Source: Hexactinellida sp. DTS-2022 (taxonomy: Eukaryota; Porifera; Hexactinellida). From it: a stretch of DNA of 64,000 nt. The notes below the pieces were generated by a model. That model did not search any database and was not told the origin of the DNA. It saw nothing but the letters and a program-made list of their open reading frames with translations. Below, piece by piece: positions 1 to 10,832 of this stretch. The position numbers were made by a program, and so were the translations under genes. Position 1 is the first letter of the stretch; the number at the start of each line of letters is the position of its first letter. The stretch lies in NCBI GenBank assembly GCA_028753945.1, contig JAPNXP010000005.1, positions 2,356,001 through 2,420,000 of the forward strand. The letters run 5' to 3'.

Positions 1-21
1 GCTAAAGAGGGAAGAACAACC

Positions 22-773
22 TTGGCCTGCCCACAACAGAGTGGAAACTTGGGTAATAATTTGGTGCTAGTGGATAATTTCTCACTTTCCCAGAATTTCA
101 CTTCACAAAAAGTGCAGGAAGAAGTCATACTGCCAACTGAATACTCGGCGCTAAAGTTATCAGCAACTTCACAGGCAGATTGTGACCTAGCTAAGTTCAA
201 GGCCGTCTAGAAATGAGGGAATTAGCATACAACTCAACCCTTTCCTGCATGCGCTTAGCATGCTGCTCTGCTGTCTCTCCTGCTCTCACCACGGTAGCAT
301 ATTCCCTATTCTTATCGAGGCGCGCAGCAGTTTCCTCTTCAGTCTGAGAATCTAAATAGGTTGACTGGTATTCCCTCTGATTATCGAGGCACGCAGCAGT
401 TTCCTCGTCAGTCTAAGACTCTAAATAGGCAGACTGGTATTCCCTCTGATTATCGAGGCACGCAGCAGTTTCCTCGTCAGTCTAAGACTCTAAATAGGCA
501 GACTGGTATTCCCCTGATTATCGAGGCGCGCAGCAGTTTCCCCGTCAATCTGAGACTCTCTGTAAGAGGACTGTATCTGCTTTTGCGTTTGGCGCCTAGC
601 TGCATTTCATTCTCCGTCTCTCCATCTCGTCTAGAAGACTGAAGCTGTCTTTGCGTGTCGAGACGGAGTCGGGTCTGGTCTGGAGTCTCGTTGGCTCGCT
701 CCCAACGCTTCCGATCAGCCGGAGTTTTAAATCTGTTCCCCCCTTGAATCCCTGGCTTCTGTTTTGGAGGCAT
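22..773 (-). pseudogene. Helitron RepHel N-terminal fragment
   Basis: The start codon is at 773 and the first residues (MPPKQKPGIQGG) match the N-terminus of the RepHel gene starting at 24233. The frame stays open for about 98 codons. The rest survives in shifted frames: about four copies of the 23-residue charged repeat (REYQS..ESQTDE-type) at 300-540, then the Cys-containing region before the Rep domain at 22-230. The full copy has about eight or nine repeats. The Rep and helicase domains would lie left of the window. Frameshifts inside the repeats mean it is unlikely to encode a working protein. Confidence 0.75.
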
Positions 774-779
774 AATAAG

Positions 780-960
780 AATCGAATCTAATTCAACAAT
801 GTAAAGAAAAAAATGTAGGTTCTTATGAAAAGTAAGTATTTATAGTCAGGCATACTAAAAAGAAATACATGCAATGTGTTACAGGCACAAATGATTGGTT
901 CAATGAATTTATTTTCAATCAATCAGATTGCAGGCTCATTTATTATTGAATAAGTTAGCT
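780..960 (-). promoter_or_regulatory. Helitron promoter, copy 1
   Basis: On the minus strand a TATAAATA box (837-844) lies about 64 bp upstream of the RepHel ATG at 773. Farther out are a CCAAT-type AACCAATCA motif and the conserved block around TGATTGATTG. The same arrangement occurs at 17958-18126 and 24234-24400. Conservation across three copies in front of two different reading frames is the main reason to call it a promoter. Confidence 0.6.
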
Positions 961-1172
961 AATCCAACAAACCCTCGAATTTAATTGGCTAACATATTTT
1001 GTCACCTTCAAATGTGAATATTTCTCTTCAAAAACCAATAGATCGTTGTCGCAGTACAAAATTATCCCTGTATACAAATTTTCAGCTTTCTAGGACTCGT
1101 AGTCTTTCCAATTAATTCTGGACAAACAGACAAACAAACACACACACAACAATTCCTCTTTTAATATATAGA

Positions 1173-3466
1173 TAGATTGATATAAAAAAGTTCCAAAGAT
1201 CTAAGTAAGTGTTTTTAATGTGTTTTATGGTTATTATCCAGCAAAAGTGTATTTATTAGGAAAAATGAGCTATAGGACGCGCTTCTGTTCTGCCTAGGCA
1301 AAACCCTAGATCTTGGGACAATCTTTAGATCTTGGGACAAAAATCTTGCATTTGGGACAGTTTTAATATGTATATACAGCCTTGTGTTTTATTAGTATAG
1401 ATCATCAAATCAAATAATATTTTCACAGATTGTACTTTTACCCACCCAGGTTGATAGATTAGCCACTGAATTCTGACGAAAATATTTCGTCTATATTCAA
1501 AGACCTACATGGAACTTCAAATCGAAAAGTTATTCTTTTAAACGACTTTTGTCTTTGAAAAATTCTGCCTGCTGCAAAAAGTTATTTACCGCCGCATGTG
1601 GCCGGCAAATGAGGTGTTGTGGAACACTGCCTTAGAGCATCAGTTTGGTCTCTATCGTATGATGGCTTGTGCCCATTATCATTTAACTTATTGCCAGCTT
1701 CTCGAAACAGAGCATCGATTGAAACTAGCAAGTATTTTGAAGTTATTTACAAATACACCAGATGCTGGTAAAACTTCATTGAAAGTTTTCTGATATCATT
1801 TTCTTCTTCTGTCGAAGAGCATTCAGAGGCCAGCTTTGATCTAACTGATTCATCTATATAATTTATCGAACATTCACCTTGATGTTGCTACTTTGGAAAG
1901 TTTATCTTTTTTGCCGCCTACTCAGTCTATTCTTATTTGCTAAGTGTGAATTATGTCTTATAATATTATCTGAAGCTAAAACCTAAGAGGATGTAAACAG
2001 TATGTGCACTTTAATATCATTGCTTTACCGAGGCTCTCTTATGTGACACTATGATCGCGTCATCGAGTTTACTATCTTCTCTGGAAAATTCTTATTGTAA
2101 TTGAACAACAACTCTACTCAATGGGAAAATTGATATCTGGACCTTCTCGTAAGTGCTCGTTCAACTAGCTCTATAGTTGTTCGACGAAAAATGAAAGTGA
2201 GGCATGCAGAAATATATCTAGAATGTGATCTACAATGGCTGGGAAGTGTCGCGAAAGTGGCTACTTCCATCACTAATTGCTTATTATCTAACAAAGTCAG
2301 AAACTTGAACGCTTTAATTTGATCTAATTGAGAAGAAAGCCAAAATTTAATGAAATTTATGATAGATTATTAGTTATTTACTGTGCATAAATGTACAATA
2401 CATTGCTGTACAGCATACACATGGCGTTCACATAGTTTTGTACTACCTCAAATAATAACTGTTCTCTTTAGTAAATTGATTAGTTTTATAACTCTGAGTG
2501 ATTTTAATGACATATCATTGCTAAGTAATCAATAGATATTGTTGGAATAATAAATTCATACTGCCCTTTTGATGCACCCATAGACAATATTTTCATTATT
2601 GTACCCAGGCCTTATATAACTAGGTCACGATAATATGTTACTTGTACTACGTCATCGTGTCAGTGTTACATGCCATGTATGTTTAAGTTATTATTCTGAA
2701 CTAAGACAATAATTTAAAATTGATTAGTTATTGGCTACGCCAGTTTTTTTTAACTTCCAAAACTTTGAGCCTATGCCATCTGAAAAGGGTTTGGTCCACC
2801 ACACTTTGCGTGGATCACATACACTTGCTAGAAGAGTGTTGGAGCTGTCTTAAATATTCCACTGATAACCAATGTTGTGAATTTATTAGCATATGAACAT
2901 TTTGATGTGTCCCATAAATTACAATCCTTCTGTATTGGGACCAGATTCGTAAAGGAGAAATATTTCCTTTTGCTGGCTTCTGGATTCCATTGGAATTTCG
3001 AGTTCAAGCGGGTTGAGAGGTTTTCGGAGCTGCAAGATCTCGTCGACGCTTTAGTTGAATAGTGCGTTTAAAGCTGTAAAGTTTGGGTAATTTACAGTTA
3101 TGCGCCTCGGAAACCGTCAATAGACTTTTTCCTAACGATGTTGATTATATATGCGATGAAATCCACCTTATATTTGATCCTACCTTAAACCAATTTTTCT
3201 CGTGCTGAGAAACATACCCAAGTTTCAACACACCTTCTAAGGCACAACAAATTTATATCTATAATCCTTTAGTTTATTACACCTAACTCCATTAATTATG
3301 GGACAACCCTTCTATCTATTATCGATTTATTGAATTATCGAAATTCCAAGTCTATGTATTTTTATTTTATTCAGTTACTTTTCATGCAATTTTGTTCGAT
3401 AAGTTGATCATTATTTCTGCGATTTTAAACTTAGATACTTGTCCGGATTAACTTTCTTTAATTTAG
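1173..3466. other. No recognised gene between the Helitron and the ABHD17 exon
   Basis: AT-rich DNA with a few short open frames (for example 1596-1793 and 2877-3062 on +) that match nothing I recognise. A short direct repeat of AGATCTTGGGACA occurs near 1308-1340. I looked for upstream ABHD17 coding sequence (the FSHGNA and DYSGYG segments expected before the 3467 exon) and did not find it, so this stretch is probably intronic. Confidence 0.5.
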
Positions 3467-3710
3467 GTAAACCTTCTGAGGCAAACATATATGCTGATAT
3501 TCATGCTGCTTGGCAAGCTTTACGCACACGCTACAATGTAAAACCTGAAGAGGTCATTATTTATGGCCAGTCGATTGGCACTGTACCAACGATTGATATA
3601 GCAACCAGTGTTAATTTTGCTGGAGTTATTTTACACTCCCCACTTCTCTCTGGAATGAGAGTTGCATTTCCTGAAACGAATCATACGTGGTGTTTTGACC
3701 CATTTCCCAG
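3467..3710 (+). CDS. ABHD17: ABHD17-type alpha/beta hydrolase, internal exon
   Basis: This exon encodes [22 protein letters not shown], the nucleophile elbow GQSIGTVP (catalytic Ser in GxSxG), [15 protein letters not shown] and CFDPFP, which closely follows the ABHD17A/B/C (FAM108) family. Members of that family are membrane-associated serine hydrolases that remove palmitate from proteins such as N-Ras and PSD-95. The exon starts after a TTTAATTTAG acceptor, with the first Gly codon split (phase 1), and ends at CCCAG before GTGATA (phase 2). The phase-2 end joins exactly to the exon at 49091. The N-terminal exons, which carry the palmitoylated Cys cluster in this family, are not in the window. 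No lesion is visible. Confidence 0.93.
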
Positions 3711-4089
3711 GTGATACTAAAATATTTTCATATTTATTGCTATTTATATCTATATTCATTTATAATTATAATTTATTTTACATTTTTAGATCCTCAACCT
3801 TAAACAATGTTGCTTTGTATTCATATTCATTTCTTTAGAAATCACACAATCATTTTCTAGTTATCTCCAAAATATTTAAAAGATAATTACAATTTTCTTT
3901 TTTATTGCTTCTGAAAAGAAGTTGCAAATACTTTATGGGTTACCTTGAATGGTTCCCTTCCCCAAACATTCGGATCCGTATAGCGATTTAAGAATAGTTT
4001 TAAATGTTTTTCGCCTCCACATCTGCAATTTTTTCTTTGCTATCTATAACTAGTTTTCATAGTTTTTATGTATTCATATTTTATACATA

Positions 4090-4777
4090 CAGTGGAGCTG
4101 ATTTATTAGCAACTCCCCTATTAGCAATATAATATTGCTCTATTAGCTACCAATTTATACGTCCCAATCAAGACCTTTGGGGAATTCTATAAAGTTCAGT
4201 TCCCCTATTATAAACTAGGTTAATCGCAATATTTGTTTATTAGTAGCTTATTTTCTGGACCAAGTGTAGATCTGTCCTCCTATAAGCAACTCAAAAGTTT
4301 CTAATAGTCAAACAAAAATTTTCACGCATCTCAAAGTTGCTATTAAACGAATTACAATTACATTATTATCAAAAGAAAAATATGATTTTAATCTAGGCCT
4401 TCCTCAATAAATATCTGCTCTCATGTTTTCAATACTTTAAAGTATGTTTATATTATTTATATTTTCATATTCAAAATGTTAACATGGTCTGCTATATACC
4501 TTTCGCGGTTCATTGCCCCATTTAACCATTTTCCTGGAAAACTGTATGCGCTTATGGAACTGTATCTGATCTAGAAATACCTTGGAGAAGATGTTAGTGT
4601 GTATTTTCATTCTAATTTATTGTATTTACTATTTAGTATATATAAAGAATGAAAATTACTAATAACCATGTAAATCATAATTTACTGTTTTTTAAAGAAT
4701 ATTCCCCTAATAGAAATTAGCAATATTAGCAACTTTTTTGTGACAAACTCAGAGTTGTTAATAAAGCAACTCCAGTG
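4090..4777. mobile_element. Pogo/Tc1-like non-autonomous element (MITE) flanked by TA
   Basis: The left end reads CAGTGGAGCTGATTTATTAG and the right end is its imperfect inverse (GCAACTCCAGTG), each bordered by TA. The body of about 690 bp has no coding capacity and contains several copies of a 'ctaatagcaac'-type motif near both ends. TA duplication and CAGTG tips are typical of the IS630-Tc1-pogo group. The same tip style recurs in several other small elements of this window. Confidence 0.75.
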
Positions 4778-4779
4778 TA

Positions 4780-5662
4780 CTTATTAGCTTTGCTTATATA
4801 GCATTGTAGAATTTATTTTCCCCCTAAAGTAGTATTTAATTAACTTAAACATGAGGACGGCTAATTGAAATATAAGATTTACTTTCAGCATTCATTTGTC
4901 TAAACCAGGCTTTCATCCAGGAAATTTACCGCGCTCCTAGATTTAGTTTGAGCTCGTTCAGTTTTCATTTTGTACGCCTAGGTTAGTCATTTTGTATTAA
5001 GTCTATGGGAGTATCTCTCGAAATTGTAGTCCTAGACTCGATTTTTGTACGCCTAGATTAAAATCCTGCCAAATTACGATCCTTTAGGCGCGCCCAACAC
5101 CCTGGATAACACCCTGGTCTAAACACAGTTACAATTCCTATTTATCAGGGATACTAAAAATAGATATTTTCTTATTCAAATGAAAATCAAATAAATTGAT
5201 TTATTGTTAATTTTATTGCTTATTTGAAAATGGCGAAACATATTAAATTATACTTATTTCGTAATATTACATTCTAGACTAAACTTCAATGTTTTTAACA
5301 ACAATAATTTGTGTTCATATATTCAAGCTTCTAGCTCGATGATAACTATTGTAGATCCTTCAACATGGATGTTTACATAGGTATAACGATAATATAACTA
5401 TAACAAATGTTTTTGATTTACATTTATTAGGTAATTCAATGTCGATTTTCTGATCATTATGAGGAAATTAGAATATACAAATTCTGACTGCTTATTAGAA
5501 TTTCACATGACCAAATTATTCTAGGCGATTAGATTGTAATCATTGTGATTGTTCTCTACTGTAATACAGCCATAATTACATTTCTGAAACTAGTGCCATG
5601 GGACAGGGTCACTTATGTCACAACTGCAGGTAGGTATTCTTCTCGAATCGATGCTTTAAAAA
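4780..5662. other. Intronic spacer without recognised features
   Basis: AT-rich sequence. I see no open reading frame of note, no terminal repeats and no recognisable element. A short palindrome-like GGCGCGCC occurs near 5088. Confidence 0.4.
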
Positions 5663-5689
5663 GGGAGCGCTGCTTTAGCTCGAATTGTT

Positions 5690-5965
5690 ATGTTGTCGAT
5701 TGCTAGAATTTAGCATGTTGTCGATAGCTCAACTCAGTTTTTGAGTCTGTTGTCGATAGCTCGACTCACTTTTGACTATGTTGTCGATTGCTCGACTCAG
5801 TTTTACATAAGTTGTCGATAGCTCGACTCAGTTTTACATATGTTGTCGATAGCTCAACTCAGTTTTTAACTCTGTTATCGATAGATCGACTCCCCTTTTG
5901 AGTCTTGATTATGTTGTCGATAGCTCGACTCAGTTTTACATGTGTTGTCAATAGCTCGACTCATT
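5690..5965. repeat. Tandem array in the left end of MULE-RING copy C
   Basis: About eight units of roughly 30-40 bp share the core GTTGTCGATAGCTCGACTCA, separated by short T-rich spacers. It occupies the same place relative to the transposase as the different arrays in copies A, B and D, so it is a terminal-repeat array. There are no unique spacers of constant length, so it is not a CRISPR. Confidence 0.8.
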
Positions 5966-7384
5966 CATTTGTATGGCTGTTGTCAATGGGAATAATTGCT
6001 GAATATGTTTGTTTTGAAAAATCACATTTTATGTGAATTCCAAACAACTTGCTTCACTGGTATGAATGGCTTTTTGGCCCCTTGATATTATTGTATTATT
6101 TACATCTTCAACAATGGAATACATATCAGACAGGTTTAGGCGTAGTAATGGAAAAATTCTTACAACAACCGATGGGTTTAACTATTCTAAATATCGAATA
6201 AATAAAAATACAACATACCTCAGATGTGTTTTATGTAAATGGGCAGCTAAATTAAAGTTAGAAACTAATTTGATATATCACAATTCAATTCATAACCATG
6301 GCATTGGTGAGTACAGATCAGGAGTATATGAATTGAAGACAGAATGCAAGCAAATGGCTCAAACTACTCAAGATAATTTAGGAAGATTTTCGATGACGAA
6401 CCAAGAACTAGTCTGTTTGTAACTGAAATTTATTTCAAAGAGTGTGAGTGTTCTATGTACCGTTCTAGGAGAAGATTGCAACCTAAGATGTTACCCGAAT
6501 CTACTTTTGCGACTCACCACAAATTTACTGTAACGATTAATAACCATACTGCTGTTGTTTTTTATTCTCAACACATGAAAATACTTTTCAGAAATTTCAA
6601 AATTCAGTCTGATGGGACAAATTTATCCTAGCCAACCAAATTCTCCAAATTATGGACAGTATACGTGCTAATTGATCTACATGCACTCCCAGGCATTACA
6701 TTGTTTAATGACCTCTACAGATCAAGAATTCTATACTGCAATAATAACTAAGATCCATTCTCTCATTCCACATTTCATACCGAAAATCTCAATTTCTGAC
6801 TGGGAACAAGCACCGCAAAATTATATGGAATAAATTTATCCCCCCATTAAAGATCAGGGATGTTGGTTCCACTTTATCCACGTATCTGGGCCAAAACTCA
6901 GAAGCTCGGACTTGTTCAGAATTTTCATGGTAATCCTGAAACTGCCAAGTTCATAAAAGATCTCCTGGCAATACCATTTCTCCCACAAGTTTAATTTGTC
7001 CAACCTATGCATTCCTCCAAGTACCGGTTCTTACAAATCTTGAATCGGGCAAATTGGATCAACTTCGTAATACTTCAAGACTAGGTGGATTACTCAAATA
7101 GATCCAGAGGAACTTTCTATCTATGAAACAGAAATTACTACCAATAATGCTGTGGGAAGCTATCACGAAAAGGTCAAATCCATCATTAAAACTCCTCATC
7201 CAAGAGTATGGAATTTTCTAACAACTCTAAACAATATCATAAATGACATAGATAATGATTTAGGGAGATTGAGACTAGGTCATAGCATTTCTAGGCCGAG
7301 AAAATCAAAGCATGTTCTAAAGGATCAACAACGCGAGGTTATTAATGAAAAGTTCAGATCTGGCGTGTTCACTCCTTGCATTCC

Positions 7385-7715
7385 TGCAACCTATTTAAGT
7401 AATATCCCTGTACAGGGCTCCAATTTTCCCCTGTACATTGGCCAAAATACCTGTACACCTCCCAAAGATTTTTATCGCTCGCTGCGCTCGCTCGTCCAGA
7501 GAATTACTATACACTCACATAGTAAAATTATCGCTATTTAAAGGAAGAAAACATTAACTTATATACTGAACAGGGAATTCCTTTACGCTTTAATGAATAT
7601 ATAAACCTGTTAGCACTGTAGACATTTTAGGATTATTTGACCCTAATTATTGAATTAAAATCCCTGTACTCCTGTACAGAACTGCCAAAATTGTTAAAAT
7701 CCCTTTACGGTTGGC
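7385..7715. other. Unidentified insertion inside MULE-RING copy C
   Basis: Relative to copies A and B, the coding sequence breaks near 7380 (after RSGVFTPC) and resumes at about 7716 (VCPWQYLNAM). The inserted DNA carries CCCTGTACAGGG near its left end, several TCCTGTACA/CCTGTACA motifs at both ends, and a GC-rich stretch CGCTCGCTGCGCTCGCTCG. No coding capacity. The ends are not resolved. Confidence 0.4.
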
Positions 7716-7734
7716 AGGTGTGTCCTTGGCAGTA

Positions 7735-8231
7735 CAGTGCAACCTCTATAAGTGGGGGAGCTTGGGACGGGAAAAATGTGAATTTCCCCCCATTCCCCAG
7801 TTATAATTTTAAATGGATAGACACTATATATGGTCATATTATGTAATATATATTATAACACATCCATTAATGTAAGTTCTGGTCAGTATTTGTATATTTT
7901 AACAATTTCGTTAAATTCTGATCCACCGTCTATGATTTATTAAAAAGCATTATAGTAGAGCCATCAAAAATAATTATTCTGTAGAACTTTAGAGTGTATT
8001 TATTAGAAATGCAGCATAATTTATAAGTATTATGCTATAATTTGTCCACTCCCCAATTTATAGAGGTAATTTTGATTTGGGAAACTAATTTCTTTATAAT
8101 TAAGGTCCCCAATTCCCTACTTCCCCGCTTATAGAGGATCATTTGTATGGAAATGAAGGAATATGGACCAAAATTCCCCCGCTTTTAGAGGTTCCCCATT
8201 TATTGAGACCCCACTTATAGAGTTTGCACTG
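7735..8231. mobile_element. TA-flanked pogo-like MITE inserted in copy C
   Basis: The ends read CAGTGCAACCTCTATAAGTG (left) and the inverse ACTTATAGAGTTTGCACTG (right), each bordered by TA. The length is 497 bp with no transposase. Removing it restores the MULE-RING codons WQ-YLNAM across one TA, which supports the boundaries. The right half of a second copy lies at 51260-51646, inside MULE-RING copy D. Confidence 0.88.
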
Positions 8232-8541
8232 TATCTAAATGCAATGAGCACCACTATTGGTGGTACCTTTACTTTAGAAACAGAAATTAAATTATCTGAT
8301 ACTGATGAGTCAGACACTTCAGATAATGAAAGCGATAATCCAGTACATGAGAATATTTGTGTTGTATGTCTGAGACCACGGACAACAACTTGGGTACATA
8401 TTTCTACCTTGTAGGCACGCCAAATGTTGTGCAGCATGCAGCAAGGGAATAGAAGAATTGAATCAGACTTGTCCGGTGTTCCGTGATCCAATTATCAGTC
8501 GATTCCAAATTTTTAATTAGCAGTCATGCACTTATATTTAT

Positions 8542-8820
8542 GGGGGCGCTTCATTTGTTATAATTTTGGAGCTTTCACTTGTTAGAATTTTCTGAGCTTT
8601 CACTTGTTAGAATAATTTTCGATACCATCTTCACTTGTTAGAATAATTTTAGTACTACCTTCACTTGTTTGAATAATTTTAGATACCACCTTCACTTGTT
8701 AGAATACTTTTAGATACCACCTTCACTTGTTAGAATAATTTTAGATACTACCTTCACTTGTTAGAATAATTTTAGATAATACCTTGAAGTTACCTTCACT
8801 TGTTAGAATGGTTTTTGTTT
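8542..8820. repeat. Left tandem-repeat terminal inverted repeat of copy A
   Basis: About eight units of roughly 31 bp with core CACTTGTTAGAATAATTTTA. The outermost two units are shorter variants (CATTTGTTATAATTTTGG and TTGTTAGAATTTTCTGAG). The same variants, in the same order from the tip, occur inverted at 12640-12718, so the arrays are homologous ends. Confidence 0.85.
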
Positions 8821-8879
8821 ACTGCCTTCACTTCTTAGAATCCATAATTTCAACTTGCATTTCAAGACGGATGTTTGGT

Positions 8880-10240
8880 TATTATTGTTTTTCAAAAGTA
8901 GTTGTCTACTATTTACTAAGTTCAGGCTTCATCAATTACTCAGTTATTTTGATTTTCATCTACATTTTCTTTTTTGAATGGTGTCTACAAACAATGCTAT
9001 TTATGGCGTTTCTTATTGTGGTTTTACAAATGACGAGCGCTTCGCGACGGATCACTCTCTCACAAAAGTCGCTTCGCGACTTTTGTTCGTTCGTGTTAGG
9101 CACTACGCAATACAATTAACGGCCTTTCCCTCCCCAAAAGCAATAATATTAATAATGAGTTCACCTGTGGCCGTGCCTAAAATTCATTTTTGGTTTTGAT
9201 TAGTTACTGTAATTTGTTTTGGGAAATTATGTTTGTAAGTTATTCTCTTTGCTCATTAGATAATAATTATTAGTTAATTAATAGCTCAATAATTATTAAG
9301 GGTAGCTCGTTCAGCTATATTAAAACGTTAGCTTGTTAGCTCAAGTAAATTGAGACCTGTGTTGGTGAATTATTCGCAATTAATTAATTTCAGTAAATTG
9401 CAAAGTAATTTACCAACTCTGGATTTAATCTCTCCATAATAATGGTTTAAAGATGTTAATAAGACCGCTTCGCGGTCTTATTCTCACCATTAAACCATTA
9501 TTATGCAGAGGTACATTCAGGGTTGCAAAATATTTGATTTAATAGTAATAAACATTTATACATCCCTCCATAAACTATTTATTTTGCAGGAGCTGGGTTA
9601 GTGAATTGTTTAATTTAATTGATAGGAATAATTAACATAATAAATCTCATCGTTAAGCAGAACCAAAATCTTAGATTACTTAAGTTAATTCATTTCTAGT
9701 AGAAATCCTAGGTTCTATTGATAGTCTTATTATAGAAGCCAATATAGGTGTAATAAATAAACAATGCATTAGAGACTCTAAGCGCGCATTCTCGTTGACC
9801 AAACAAATCAGATTGATAGAAATATACTGACGTAAGCTAAATACATCACGAATAGAATAAACTGATGGAAGCCAAACTGGATTAATCAAGTATGCAATTT
9901 CGGAAATATTGTAGGTGAAGATTAAATCATCAAACCTCAATATGTGCAATGATGCAGCAATTGGAGGTTACATTTTTGTTATTGCCTGGCTCAGATTAAA
10001 TGCGAAAATTATAAAAATTTCTAGGGACATGCAATACATTCAGTTTTATAATGTGACAAAATTATTTGTCGATTGAACCAAAAGTGTAAGAGCTGAATCC
10101 AAATTAGTTCCTGTGTGACGTCACATTCCCATAAATTGGTATACGTGTGTCTCATTGTATGTTGTGTTATCATCTAAAATTGTGGGCGAATCGAATAAAA
10201 ACTGAATGAGTTATCCCCAAATATGTGCGTTTATGACGTC
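8880..10240. other. Non-coding interior of copy A with GC-rich hairpins
   Basis: No gene seen. It holds two striking hairpins in AT-rich DNA: AAAAGTCGC-TTCG-type at about 9064-9084, and a larger nested one at about 9436-9505 (ATAATAATGGTTTAA pairing with its inverse around a GACCGCTTCGCGGTC core). Short frames at 8784-9199 are not convincing genes. Confidence 0.45.
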
Positions 10241-10244
10241 ATAA

Positions 10245-10406
10245 TCCCGTTATTTCGCTTAGGAAACCAATAGATCGTTGTCAGCGTGTAAAATTACCCA
10301 TGCATGCCAATTTTGAGCTTTCTAGGACTCGTAGTCTTTCCTATTAATTCTGGACAAACACACACACAAACACACACTTGCACTTTGCTATACCTGTGTT
10401 GGTAGG
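10245..10406 (-). mobile_element. Helitron-like 5' end fragment (first of two)
   Basis: It shares the block AACCAATAGATCGTTGTC, AGCTTTCTAGGACTCGTAGT and AATTAATTCTGGACAAACAC with the 5' ends of the Helitrons at 1-1172 and 18969-24640, but has a different outer tip (TCCTACC on the minus strand). It is probably the 5' end of a non-autonomous relative. The matching 3' end was not found. Confidence 0.55.
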
Positions 10407-10564
10407 ATACACTATTTTTGGTTGATTAATGCAGGGACTAATTAATTAACTGTGTCACAATCTGAAGTAAATTGGAATTCGTGAACTGCTATCAGGTGTA
10501 GAAATTTAGTGTACGTCTAATGCTTTGAATTTTCTACAGATCGGAGCAAAATTGGGAGGCTAGT

Positions 10565-10764
10565 ACAAAATATCTGTTTTTCGAAACTGTGACGTCATAA
10601 TCCCGTTATTTTGTTTCAAAAACCAATAGATCGTTGTCGCAGTACAAAATTACTCTAGGATATAAATTTTCAGCTTTCTGGGACTCGTAGTCTTTCCAAT
10701 TAATTCTGGACAAACACACACACACACAAACAAACACACAACAATTGCGCTTTTAATATAGAGA
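10565..10764 (-). mobile_element. Helitron 5' end (second of two), likely non-autonomous copy
   Basis: The minus-strand tip TCTCTATATTAAAAGCGC is followed by the GT-rich stretch and the same conserved blocks as the complete Helitron. The outside neighbour is T on + (A on the Helitron strand), as expected for insertion between A and T. No RepHel coding follows, so this is a non-autonomous or truncated copy lying within MULE-RING copy A. Confidence 0.65.
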
Positions 10765-10832
10765 TTATATTAAACAATGCGTTATATAAATAGTTGTACT
10801 AATGACATAATTTATTACGAATAAGGATAGAA

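Larger units (their letters stand above)
1..1172 (-). mobile_element. Helitron copy 1, 5' part, truncated by the window edge
   Basis: This closely matches the 5' part of the complete Helitron at 18969-24640. From its 5' end (near 1172) toward lower coordinates come a terminus reading TCTATATATTAAAAG on the minus strand, a GT-rich stretch, a spacer, a TATA-containing promoter, and the start of the RepHel gene. The base outside the terminus is compatible with A/T target insertion. The rest of the element lies to the left of the window. The coding part differs from the full copy: it has fewer of the 23-residue repeats and carries frameshifts, so this is a separate, decayed insertion. Confidence 0.85.
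5663..8519 (+). mobile_element. MULE-RING transposon, copy C (left end kept)
   Basis: The left tip GGGAGCGCTGC is followed by a tandem array (5690-5965) and then a badly decayed transposase that ends in RING-coding sequence at 8519. The right terminal repeat is missing: copy A begins only about 20 bp after the RING stop codon, so copy A or a deletion has replaced it. The element also contains a TA-flanked MITE (7735-8231) and another inserted stretch (about 7385-7715). Confidence 0.7.
6114..8519 (+). pseudogene. MULE transposase with C-terminal RING finger, copy C (decayed)
   Basis: Order of remnants: N-terminal start MEYISDRFRR; FLYWCH-like segment with YLRCVLCKW and HNHG; the Cys/Arg-rich ECECSMYRSRRRLQP segment; a DDE part with the first Asp in QSDGT; an AVGSYHEKVKS segment matching the third catalytic region (Glu changed to Gly); then HPRVWNFL. 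The RING sequence restarts at about 8350 as CVVCLRPRTTTW, shifts frame near 8400, and continues CRHAKCCAACSKGIEEL with the last zinc Cys changed to Phe (CPVF). Many stops and frameshifts. MULE transposases cut and paste DNA, whereas RING fingers usually recruit ubiquitin E2 enzymes. It aligns along its length with copies A and B. Confidence 0.75.

Noticed and set aside
361-642. + strand frame with repeated TGIPSDYRG
   Set aside because: Antisense of the same Helitron repeats in the left copy.
1596-3062. Possible upstream ABHD17 exons
   Set aside because: The short frames at 1596-1793 and 2877-3062 do not contain the expected family segments, and splice phases do not fit.
5690-5965. CRISPR-like array
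   Set aside because: Units vary, spacers are short and not unique, and the context is a eukaryotic transposon end. The same applies to arrays at 8542, 12508, 12727, 15082, 41240 and 52095.
8784-9199. Overlapping hydrophobic frames
   Set aside because: AT-rich chance frames crossing a GC-rich hairpin.
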